Positions 26,752 through 34,293 of a stretch of 64,000 bases of DNA are shown here, piece by piece. The stretch comes from CAVYGN01 sp963796325 (GTDB taxonomy: Bacteria; Spirochaetota; Brevinematia; Brevinematales; JAOACQ01), in assembly GCA_963796325.1 (NCBI GenBank), contig CAWCLF010000001.1:62001-126000 (forward strand), in the 5' to 3' direction. Each line of letters opens with the position of its first letter. Positions within the stretch are counted from its first letter, which is position 1. A program made the translations under genes and the position numbers. The notes under the pieces are model-generated. The model was not told the origin of the DNA. It saw only the letters and a list, made by a program, of their open reading frames with translations, and did no database searches.

Positions 26752-27957
26752 TTATTTAAACTTTACAAGTCTTTCAACAGCTTCAATAATGTCTTCCCTT
26801 TTCCCGAACCCTGTCAGCCTGAAATATCCTTCGCCGCATTTCCCGAATCCCGAACCTGGCGTCCCTGCTACTGCACATTGCTCCAGGAGTTCATCGAAAA
26901 ATTGCCATGATGTCAATCCGGCCGGAACAGTAAGCCATATATAAGGTGAATTTACACCCCCGGAATATTTAAGGCCGAGGGATAAAACGCCGCGGCCGAT
27001 CATTTTTGCATTTTCAAGATAATAATCCACAATCTGAGTGTTTTCCTTTCTGCCGGCTTCAGTGAAAACACTGTATGCACCCCTCTGGATTATATATGCT
27101 ACGCCGTTTGATTTGGTAGACTGCCTTCTCAGCCAGAGTTTATTTAAGCGTTGTTTTTCCCCTTCTTTATCGGAAATCGTCAAATCGTCAGGGATCACAG
27201 AATATGCGCATCGCGTTCCTGTAAATCCGGCTGCTTTCGAAAGACTCCTGAATTCAATAGCCGTCTCCCTTGCCCCTTCAATTTCAAAGATACTGTGCGG
27301 AACGCCTTCTTCCCTGACATAAGATTCATAAGCGGCATCAAATAATATCAGGGCTTTATTTTCGGCAGCATACTCAACCCATCGCGACAGTTCTTTTTTC
27401 GAAATTACCTGTCCGGTCGGGTTATTCGGAAAGCAGAGATATATAATATCTACCGGCTTATCCGGTAATGCCGGTTTAAAATCATTATCGGCTGTGCAGG
27501 GCAAATACGAAATATTTTCCCTGCTGCGGCCGGCCATAATATTACTATCGGTATATACGGGATAAACAGGATCCGGGATCGCCATTTTCAAATCGAGAGA
27601 AAAAAGCTCCTGGATATTTGCAGTGTCTTCTTTGGCGCCTGTCGATATAAAAATTTCTTCCGGCGAAATATTTATTCCCCTGGATTTAAATTCCGTCTCG
27701 CTTATTATTTCCCTCAAAAAATCATATCCGGCATAAGGCGGATAACCCTGGAAAGTTTCCCTGGCTCCCATTTCCATGACTGCTTTCTGCAATCCTTCAA
27801 TAACGGCATGGCTTAAAGGCTCAGTTACATCTCCGATTCCCAGTTTGATTATTTTTTTCCCCGGGTTTTTTTGCAGGTATTCTTTTACCTTTTTATCCGT
27901 TTCAAAAAAAAGGTAATTTCCTTTGAGAGAGTTGAAATTTTCATTCATCCTCACCAT
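26752..27957 (-). CDS. dapL: LL-diaminopimelate aminotransferase
   Basis: DapL makes LL-diaminopimelate directly from tetrahydrodipicolinate, bypassing the succinylase route to lysine and peptidoglycan. The 401-residue product is a class I/II PLP aminotransferase. It has KLGIGDVTEPLS near the front, the cofactor-binding FPNNPTGQ, and the PLP lysine in FRSLSKAAGFTGTR; it ends GEGYFRLTGFG. Length and motif set fit the DapL family, known from spirochaetes, chlamydiae, cyanobacteria and others. GAGG lies about eight bases before the ATG. An 18-base palindrome lies between the -10 box and the gene. Confidence 0.88.
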   Translation of the reverse strand: MVRMNENFNSLKGNYLFFETDKKVKEYLQKNPGKKIIKLGIGDVTEPLSHAVIEGLQKAVMEMGARETFQGYPPYAGYDFLREIISETEFKSRGINISPEEIFISTGAKEDTANIQELFSLDLKMAIPDPVYPVYTDSNIMAGRSRENISYLPCTADNDFKPALPDKPVDIIYLCFPNNPTGQVISKKELSRWVEYAAENKALILFDAAYESYVREEGVPHSIFEIEGARETAIEFRSLSKAAGFTGTRCAYSVIPDDLTISDKEGEKQRLNKLWLRRQSTKSNGVAYIIQRGAYSVFTEAGRKENTQIVDYYLENAKMIGRGVLSLGLKYSGGVNSPYIWLTVPAGLTSWQFFDELLEQCAVAGTPGSGFGKCGEGYFRLTGFGKREDIIEAVERLVKFK

Positions 27958-27968
27958 AATAATGCCTC

Positions 27969-27994
27969 ACATTATTTAAGTAATGTTTATTATA
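27969..27994 (-). promoter_or_regulatory. dapL -10 box with an adjacent palindrome, possible operator
   Basis: On the minus strand TATAAT occupies 27994-27989. Immediately downstream, at 27986-27969, is ACATTA-CTTAAA-TAATGT, a perfect six-base inverted repeat that would cover the transcription start. It is placed like a repressor site. No good -35 box is visible. Confidence 0.35.
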
Positions 27995-28062
27995 ACAGAT
28001 TTCAATAAAAAAATCAGTAAGAACTCAAATTGACCGGTAATTTTAATAATAAGGAAAACGGG

Positions 28063-28893
28063 ATGCCTGTTCACCAGGATTATATGATCAGTATTATTAT
28101 CCCTACTTATAACAGTGAAAAAACAATCCGCTTTATACTCGATTCAATAAAAAAGCAGACTTATCAGAATTATGAAATCATTATTGTAGATAAAAACAGC
28201 ACGGACAAAACCGCATCAATTGCTATGGAATACAACTGCCGTATCATTTATGAACCCGGTTTGATCAACGTGGCAAGAAATGCGGGGGCTCATGAGGCAA
28301 AAGGAGAATACCTGCTTCATATAGATTCAGACCATGAACTGGAACCCGATGTACTTAAAGAGTGCAATGAAATGGCTAATAAAGGCGTAAAAATAGCAGA
28401 AATTCCCGAATTGGTACTTGCCGAAGGGTTCTGGGGCAAATGCAGACAGCTGGAAGCGCTTTGTTATATAGGCGATGATTCTATCGAATCGCCGAGGTTT
28501 ATCGATAAAAAGCTCTTCGATGAATTCGGAGGATTTATTACAGGCGATGCAGAAGATTGGGACCTGAGAGAACGAATGTTTAAAAAAGGATATAAACTTG
28601 AAAGGACAGCTTCCCATAAACTTCACCATGAGGGAAGGGTCAAACTTTTCAGAAGGCTCAGGAAAAAATTCATATTCACCGGTCATATCAAAAGTTATTT
28701 ACAAAGAAATACCCGCGCGGCAATATCCCAGATCCCGCTTTTCAGAAAAGCTTTTTTTAAAAATTGGAAACTTCTATTATCTCATCCAATCCTTGCGGCC
28801 GGAATGTTCACTATGAAATTCCTTGAAACATTAATTTATGCGGCCGGAATAACCTATCATAGGTTTGTCAAACAAAAAAAAAGAAGATGGTGA
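28063..28893 (+). CDS. Family 2 glycosyltransferase
   Basis: The 276-residue product has the GT-A fold start SIIIPTYNSEKTIRFILDSI, then VDKNSTDKT and HIDSDHELEPD (DxD-type metal motif). GGFITGDAEDWDLRERMFKKGYKL, the usual acceptor-side region, follows. The C-terminal 80 residues are basic with a weak hydrophobic stretch, so it is probably membrane-associated. The ATG at 28063 is preferred over the TTG at 28030 because AAGGA lies about eight bases upstream. It stands alone between dapL and a DUF1761 gene. Donor and acceptor are unknown. Confidence 0.85.
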   Translation: MPVHQDYMISIIIPTYNSEKTIRFILDSIKKQTYQNYEIIIVDKNSTDKTASIAMEYNCRIIYEPGLINVARNAGAHEAKGEYLLHIDSDHELEPDVLKECNEMANKGVKIAEIPELVLAEGFWGKCRQLEALCYIGDDSIESPRFIDKKLFDEFGGFITGDAEDWDLRERMFKKGYKLERTASHKLHHEGRVKLFRRLRKKFIFTGHIKSYLQRNTRAAISQIPLFRKAFFKNWKLLLSHPILAAGMFTMKFLETLIYAAGITYHRFVKQKKRRW

Positions 28894-28917
28894 CGCTGCT
28901 CTCCTAAACAGAACGAT

Positions 28918-29334
28918 TCAGCGCCAGAGGCTCAGGATAATCGCGGAAATAAGAGCGCCTATTGCCTGATAGCCCCAATCGATAAAAAACAATCTGGGTT
29001 TTGAGGGAAACAAAAGAGTGCCCGCATTCAGCGGCAGATTAAAAAGAATAATCACAAAAAGCGCAACTTTAATTCCTTCAACAATCCCCGTTTTACCGGT
29101 CAGAAGCAGTATAACTGCTATGCCCAGGACATACAGGAATTCTGTTATCAGCATTCCGCCGTAACTGACGGCCATCGATCCCGCCGCAGGTTTATCGCCT
29201 TCCATTTTATGACCTTTTTCCTTTGCCCATGCCTCTGCAAACAAAACCTTACTGTACCACAAAGACCCGATAATAAAGTAAATAACCGCCGAAACTACAA
29301 CCGCAATGTAATTCACCTGCTTTAAAACCATCAT
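28918..29334 (-). CDS. DUF1761-family small membrane protein
   Basis: The 138-residue product has four hydrophobic segments. The signature NYIAVVVSAVIYFIIGSLWYSKVLFAEAWAKE is followed later by WGYQAIGALISAIIL, as in DUF1761 proteins, which have no known function. GGAGG lies upstream of the Met pair, so translation could begin at either the first or second ATG. Confidence 0.75.
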   Translation of the reverse strand: MMVLKQVNYIAVVVSAVIYFIIGSLWYSKVLFAEAWAKEKGHKMEGDKPAAGSMAVSYGGMLITEFLYVLGIAVILLLTGKTGIVEGIKVALFVIILFNLPLNAGTLLFPSKPRLFFIDWGYQAIGALISAIILSLWR

Positions 29335-29441
29335 AAAGACCTCCGTAATTTACATATCTATGATATTAATATTAATTACATGCGTCAATTTTTTTAGACA
29401 AATCAAGATGTCAGGCGGGCGGATGTTCTGATTAATGGAAA

Positions 29442-29457
29442 TGTTTCACGTGAAACA
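29442..29457. promoter_or_regulatory. parS: parS centromere-like site
   Basis: TGTTTCACGTGAAACA is a perfect 16-base palindrome identical to the consensus chromosomal parS bound by ParB/Spo0J. It lies eight bases beyond the parB stop codon. parS sites cluster near the replication origin in most bacteria, so this part of the chromosome is probably in the origin region. Confidence 0.92.
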
Positions 29458-29464
29458 TGCCGGT

Positions 29465-30319
29465 TCATCTTCCTTTTGAAATATAAGAATAGATGTTCTC
29501 AAGATCTTCTTTTGAAAAGTAATGAATTTCTATTTTTCCTTTGTTCATTGTGCCTTTGATCTCTACTTTGGCGCCTATGGCTTTTATGATCCTCTCCTGG
29601 ATTTCATCCATATGAGCATCATGCCTCCTGGGAACCGGACGCTTTCCCGCCGGCTTATTATTGATTTTTTTAGCCTCGGATTCGGTCTCCCTGACGGAAA
29701 GTCCCCTTTCGATAACTTGCTTTGTTAAATCCAGTATTTTATCAAGGTCCTCGATGGACAATATTGCTCTTGCATGCCCTTCTGAAATAAGTCCTTCAAC
29801 GAGTTTTTCCCTGACAAATTCAGGTAATTTAAGAAGCCTTAAGGTGTTGGCAACCGAACTTCTGTCCTTCCCGATTTTTTTAGCAAAATCATCCTGGCTG
29901 ATATTGAGCCTTTCAATAATTTCCCTGAAAGCTTCCGCCTTTTCAAGAGGGTTCAGATCCTCTCTCTGGATATTTTCAACTAAAGCTATTTCAAGCCTGT
30001 CTTCTTCCGAGAAATTTCTTATAAGAACGGGTATTTCCAGCAATCCGGCAATTTTTGCCGCTCTTAATCTTCTTTCGCCGGCTACCAGCTCGTAGCGGCC
30101 ATCCCCAAGTTCCGTAACAATTATAGGCTGAAGAATACCCTTTTCATGTATGGATTCGGCCAATTCCTTCAAAGACTCTTCATTGAAATTTTTCCTCGGC
30201 TGATACCGGTTGGGCATAATTTTATTAATATCGATGGCTGTCGTTTGCCCCGTAAAATCCTGCCCTTCTTCCTGTTCATCAAGAAGGGCCATCATCCCCC
30301 TGCCCAATCCATGTTTCAT
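29465..30319 (-). CDS. parB: Chromosome-partitioning protein ParB
   Basis: ParB is a CTP-dependent DNA clamp that loads at parS and spreads. The 284-residue product has the N-terminal ParA-interacting stretch (HGLGRGMMALLD) and the CTP-binding motif GERRLRAAK. The helix-turn-helix is SQDDFAKKIGKDRSSVANTL, and a C-terminal dimerisation segment follows. It begins three bases after parA ends, in the usual parA-parB order, and a perfect parS lies just past its stop. Confidence 0.95.
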   Translation of the reverse strand: MKHGLGRGMMALLDEQEEGQDFTGQTTAIDINKIMPNRYQPRKNFNEESLKELAESIHEKGILQPIIVTELGDGRYELVAGERRLRAAKIAGLLEIPVLIRNFSEEDRLEIALVENIQREDLNPLEKAEAFREIIERLNISQDDFAKKIGKDRSSVANTLRLLKLPEFVREKLVEGLISEGHARAILSIEDLDKILDLTKQVIERGLSVRETESEAKKINNKPAGKRPVPRRHDAHMDEIQERIIKAIGAKVEIKGTMNKGKIEIHYFSKEDLENIYSYISKGR

Positions 30320-30322
30320 AAA

Positions 30323-31093
30323 TTACATCCCGCTTCTTTTTAAAAATTCTCTTCCGAATTCCAGGTAAGATTCCGCACCCTGGCTTTTTGAGTCATAATC
30401 GAAAATAGATATTCCATGACTTGGCGCTTCGCTCAATCTCACATTCCTCGGTATTATAGTATTATATACTTTTTCCTTAAAATAATTTTTAACCTCTTCA
30501 GTAACCTGCTTAGAAAGATTGGTCCTTGAGTCATACATCGTAATAAGTACTCCCTCAACCGAAAGATCTTTGTTTGGACCGCTCTTCACCAGTTTGATCG
30601 CTCTTAGAAGCTGTGCAAGACCTTCCATTGCATAGAACTCGCTCTGCATCGGAATAAGAACACTTTCGGCGGCTACAAGGCCGTTCAATGTAAATAAACC
30701 AAGGGAGGGGGGGGTATCGATAAGAATATAATCGAATTCGTTTTTGACTTCATTAAGGGCTTCTTTAAGAATAAATTCCTTCCTGGATTCATTTATTAAT
30801 TCAACCTGGGCGCCGGCAAGATCCAGGGTTACCGGCACGACTTTCAAATTTAAATACTGTGTGCCTATTATTACATCGGAAATTTTTTTGTGCCCGAGTA
30901 AAACATCGTAAATCCCTTTTCCGCTTCTTTCTCCTATATTAATTCCCAGTCCGCTGCATGAGTTCCCCTGCGGATCTATATCGATCAGCAGAGTTTTCCT
31001 GTTTTCACTTGCTAAAAATGAGGCAAGATTAACAGCCGTGGTTGTTTTGCCGACTCCGCCTTTTTGGTTGGCAATCGCAATCGTCCTTGCCAT
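30323..31093 (-). CDS. parA: Chromosome-partitioning ATPase ParA
   Basis: ParA is a deviant Walker ATPase that binds DNA as an ATP dimer and moves ParB-parS complexes. The 256-residue product starts ARTIAIANQKGGVGKTTTAVN, with the deviant Walker A lysine present. It has DIDPQGNSCSGLG and the Walker B region YILIDTPPSLG. Size matches the Soj-type chromosomal form. GGGAGGGGAGGGACA precedes the ATG. It is transcribed from 31126-31154 together with parB. Confidence 0.95.
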   Translation of the reverse strand: MARTIAIANQKGGVGKTTTAVNLASFLASENRKTLLIDIDPQGNSCSGLGINIGERSGKGIYDVLLGHKKISDVIIGTQYLNLKVVPVTLDLAGAQVELINESRKEFILKEALNEVKNEFDYILIDTPPSLGLFTLNGLVAAESVLIPMQSEFYAMEGLAQLLRAIKLVKSGPNKDLSVEGVLITMYDSRTNLSKQVTEEVKNYFKEKVYNTIIPRNVRLSEAPSHGISIFDYDSKSQGAESYLEFGREFLKRSGM

Positions 31094-31125
31094 TGTCCCT
31101 CCCCTCCCTGCTGATGATTATAATA

Positions 31126-31154
31126 ATTATATGCTTTCGTTTCTAAAATCTCAA
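31126..31154 (-). promoter_or_regulatory. Sigma-70-type promoter for parA-parB
   Basis: On the minus strand TTGAGA (31154-31149) and a perfect TATAAT (31131-31126) are 17 bases apart, leaving about 25 bases of leader before parA. Confidence 0.62.
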
Positions 31155-31287
31155 TAAATCGATTAAACCGAGGCTTGAAATACTTATTGATACTCAGGAT
31201 TGGAATTCAAACCGGCAGCTTTGTGAAAATTATGATGATTCATGAATTTAGATTGGAGATTTACATTCTATTTCCAAACATTATTTT

Positions 31288-32358
31288 TTAATTGCTTTCA
31301 ATATCCTTTGTTATCAGGTCTATCCATTCGCCTGCTTTTTTTCCGAAAGTCCCGGCAGGGTATTTGTCCTGGAGCTCTTTAAACAAACCGATTGCCTCTC
31401 TTTTTTTATCCCATTGATAATATATAACAGCTTTCCGGTAAAGGGCTTCTTCATTCCCTGGAATTTCATTTTTCTTAATAGCCCTGTCAGCAAAAATAAC
31501 TGCACTTTTAAAATCCTTATTTACCGAATATATCTCAGAGATCTTTAGCAAGGCCCCATATGTTTCAGGGTCGTCAGGGAACAGTAAGACTACATTATTA
31601 TAGTATTGGATCGCTTTTGAGTAATCCCTGCATGCAGCAAGCGTTTCAGCATAATAAACGGATTGTTTTATAAAAGCTGTTTTAACTCTCCCATATCTTT
31701 CATCGGCGGGATAAGTTTGAAAAAAATTCAAATATTCCTGTATTGCCTGGGGATAATTGCCTTTTTCAATGTAAACTCTTGCCCTGCCGATAATCCCGTC
31801 ATCCGGTGCTGCCTCGCTGAAGAATCTGAGAGATTCGGTAAAATCCTTTTTATAAAGCGCCTGGTAGCCAAGATAAACGCATATTCTGGATTTTTCATAA
31901 GCATCTGCCTTTAAATATGCACTTTCAAGGTAATTATTAACAATAGGGTCATAAACCCCGGTTTCTCTGGCTATAGCGCCCAGTAATTCCACAGCCTGGA
32001 TAAAATCGGGTCCCTCAGAAGATGATTCGGCAAATATTTTCCGGATTATTTCTTCTGCTTTATTGAGATCTTTTTGAAAATAGAATATTTCAGCTGTCAA
32101 AAGCATTACTTTTACCCGGTAATCGCTTTCGGGGTATAGGGCGAGGAAATCCGAAGACATATCCAGTGTTTTTTGGTATTCCTTCAGGTCGAAACCGGAT
32201 CGGATTTTCCTGTACATGTTTTCATCGCTTTGAAAGATCCTTGAAAAGCTTGCGGTCATCGGGATTTTCACCCGGAGCATAACTATTGATAAACCGCCGA
32301 TCAGGAAAAATAACATTATGAAAGCCCAGAAAACGAGCCATTTTTCACCCCTTGACAT
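31288..32358 (-). CDS. Membrane-anchored TPR protein
   Basis: The 356-residue product has one N-terminal membrane segment (about 7-30) after a short basic start. It continues with a run of TPR-type helical pairs, for example AEIFYFQKDLNKAEEIIRKI, ALLKISEIYSVNKDFKSAVI and ALYRKAVIYYQWDKKREAI. It would sit at the periplasmic face of the inner membrane as a scaffold, similar to YfgM/YbgF-like helpers. AGAGG upstream supports the ATG. It starts 11 bases after the preceding small secreted protein and the two probably form an operon. Confidence 0.78.
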   Translation of the reverse strand: MSRGEKWLVFWAFIMLFFLIGGLSIVMLRVKIPMTASFSRIFQSDENMYRKIRSGFDLKEYQKTLDMSSDFLALYPESDYRVKVMLLTAEIFYFQKDLNKAEEIIRKIFAESSSEGPDFIQAVELLGAIARETGVYDPIVNNYLESAYLKADAYEKSRICVYLGYQALYKKDFTESLRFFSEAAPDDGIIGRARVYIEKGNYPQAIQEYLNFFQTYPADERYGRVKTAFIKQSVYYAETLAACRDYSKAIQYYNNVVLLFPDDPETYGALLKISEIYSVNKDFKSAVIFADRAIKKNEIPGNEEALYRKAVIYYQWDKKREAIGLFKELQDKYPAGTFGKKAGEWIDLITKDIESN

Positions 32359-32369
32359 AGGGAAACCTC

Positions 32370-32891
32370 TTAATTTTTAAACTTTTCCATGAATTCATGC
32401 AATGTTTCGTTTGTTTTTGAAAATACTTCAGTTTCCACATTAACCTGTTCATTTGTCGAACCGAACAATACCGGCTTCAAATTACAGTTTTTCCCGTCAA
32501 GAATTATTTTATTCCCATTGACAATTAACAGGTAATAATAAGGGACTCCAAATAAGATATCCGTGTCTTCAAGATAATATTCGTTTGTTACCTGTCTGTA
32601 AGGGTTGATTGTATTAAGATCGCCTGCATTTGTAATCTGGTTAGTCGTCTTAAAAACTTCTATTATAAAAGAAGGGGCGGTCGTAGCTATCCCGTCCCAG
32701 AAAATCAACAGGCTTGTGTTATTTTTCCTTATAGTTATGTTCGTAACACAATTACTTGCCGAAAAATTCGTTACTTCATCTTTCAGATCGGCCGCAGTGT
32801 TTTCCAGGGAAGAATCTGCATATGATTTTATATTATAAAAGCAAATCATGAACTGAAACAAAAAAATACAAAATAATTTTTTTAAATTCAT
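32370..32891 (-). CDS. Small secreted protein of unknown function
   Basis: Taking the ATG at 32891 gives 173 residues beginning MNLKKLFCIFLFQFMICF, a plausible signal peptide. The open frame extends upstream to 32969 but the extra 26 residues would bury the signal. The mature part shows strand patterns consistent with a fibronectin-III-like or similar beta-sandwich (NTSLLIFWDGIATTAPSFIIEV ... YYLLIVNGNKIIL), followed by an Asn/Thr/Glu-rich tail. The start has no strong Shine-Dalgarno, so its position is uncertain. Confidence 0.5.
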   Translation of the reverse strand: MNLKKLFCIFLFQFMICFYNIKSYADSSLENTAADLKDEVTNFSASNCVTNITIRKNNTSLLIFWDGIATTAPSFIIEVFKTTNQITNAGDLNTINPYRQVTNEYYLEDTDILFGVPYYYLLIVNGNKIILDGKNCNLKPVLFGSTNEQVNVETEVFSKTNETLHEFMEKFKN

Positions 32892-33178
32892 ATGTCCAAA
32901 AGCTTCCATAAAAGCCGATGTCCCCGGTATAATCAGAATCATTCTATTTTCGGATTTATCGGCAGGCATCTAAAGGGAAGCCGGAATTAACAACGCACGA
33001 TGATCCTTTAAAAGGCTTGTCAAAGTTGTAGAAAGCCTGTGCGGAAAAAAGCAATCTTAAAAATATTTATAAAGAAAGATAAAAAAAACTGCTTTAGTGC
33101 AATAAATAAAGTATAAAAGCTACAGGTTCCGGACAATGATTTTATCGGCGAACAGTAAACAGGGTAAAAAATTAAATC
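32892..33178. other. Non-coding gap between divergent genes
   Basis: This AT-rich spacer separates the small secreted protein gene (minus) from dgt (plus). Apart from the dgt promoter just beyond it, I see no repeat, RNA gene or convincing hairpin. Confidence 0.4.
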
Positions 33179-33207
33179 TTGATAAGTTTAAAAATAAGAG
33201 TTACTAT
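33179..33207 (+). promoter_or_regulatory. Possible sigma-70 promoter for dgt
   Basis: TTGATA (33179-33184) and TACTAT (33202-33207) are 17 bases apart. The -10 box is a four-of-six match. It lies 12 bases before the first ATG, which would favour the ATG at 33237 as the start. Confidence 0.4.
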
Positions 33208-33218
33208 TATATACTTCT

Positions 33219-34280
33219 ATGTACGGATCAAAAAAAATGAAAGATACTAGAAATATAATAGAAGAAAGAGAAAAATCTTTTTTTTCCCCTTTTTCATCAT
33301 TAAGCTCCTCAACAAAAGGAAGAAAAACTTTCGAGGAACCCGATCCTTTAAGAACTGAATTTATGCGTGATCGGGACCGTATAATTCATTCCGAATCATT
33401 CAGGAGATTGAAGCATAAAACCCAGGTTTTTTTATCGCCTTCAAATGATTCCTTTAGAACACGCTTGACGCATACGCTCGAAGTTTCACAAATAGCAAGA
33501 ACAATATCGAAAGCGCTTTGTTTAAATGAAGATCTTACAGAAGCGATTGCACTGGGACATGACGTCGGTCATACTCCTTTCGGGCATTCGGGCGAACAGG
33601 TCATCAAAGAAGAGATTTTCAGTGAATTCAAACATTCTGATCAGAGCGTCAGAGTTCTTGAAAAGCTGGAAAAAGCGGGAAAAGGCCTGAATTTGACCGA
33701 AGAGGTGCTCGACGGTATAAAAAAACATTCCAAAACCGGGAAAACATCTATTATTCCTGAAAACGATGATGATTATCCTGAAACGATCGAAGGTGAAGTT
33801 GTCAGGTATTCCGATACCATCGCGTATGTAAACCATGATGTTGATGATGCTATAAGATCAGGTATTCTCGAGGAAAAAGATCTCCCGTCTGAAACCATTA
33901 ATTATCTGGGAAAAAAGCATTCTGAAAGGATCAATACTCTGGTACTGGATGTTATAAATAACAGCATGGATAAAAAACATATCTTTATGAGTGAAAATAT
34001 ACTTAAAGTAACAGAAAATTTCAGGGATTTTTTATATGATAATGTATATAAACATCCTTCCATAACAAATGAAATGGATAAGGCTAAAAATATTCTCTAT
34101 GAATTATTCAAGTTCCTGTCTAAAAACATGAATATTGTTTACAGCAAACTGAACGCAGCGAATTATATTCATGATAAGGACGATAAAATGGCTCTTGTTG
34201 ATTTTTTAGCATTGATGACTGATACGGAAGCAGTCAATCTTTTTTTTAAATATTTTATACCGAAATCTTTTTATTTATGA
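33219..34280 (+). CDS. dgt: Deoxyguanosinetriphosphate triphosphohydrolase-like protein
   Basis: This HD-domain enzyme removes the whole triphosphate from dNTPs. The 353-residue product has RDRIIHSESFRRLKHKTQVF, then FRTRLTHTLEVSQIAR (the H). ALGHDVGHTPFGHSGE follows (the HD pair plus the third His), and later RYSDTIAYVNHDVDDAIR, the final Asp. This matches type 2 dNTPases. A second ATG at 33237 is possible and sits better relative to the promoter; no strong Shine-Dalgarno decides it. The C-terminus is somewhat shorter than in Escherichia coli Dgt, as usual for this subfamily. Confidence 0.88.
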   Translation: MYGSKKMKDTRNIIEEREKSFFSPFSSLSSSTKGRKTFEEPDPLRTEFMRDRDRIIHSESFRRLKHKTQVFLSPSNDSFRTRLTHTLEVSQIARTISKALCLNEDLTEAIALGHDVGHTPFGHSGEQVIKEEIFSEFKHSDQSVRVLEKLEKAGKGLNLTEEVLDGIKKHSKTGKTSIIPENDDDYPETIEGEVVRYSDTIAYVNHDVDDAIRSGILEEKDLPSETINYLGKKHSERINTLVLDVINNSMDKKHIFMSENILKVTENFRDFLYDNVYKHPSITNEMDKAKNILYELFKFLSKNMNIVYSKLNAANYIHDKDDKMALVDFLALMTDTEAVNLFFKYFIPKSFYL

Positions 34281-34293
34281 TTTAAGAGGGGTT

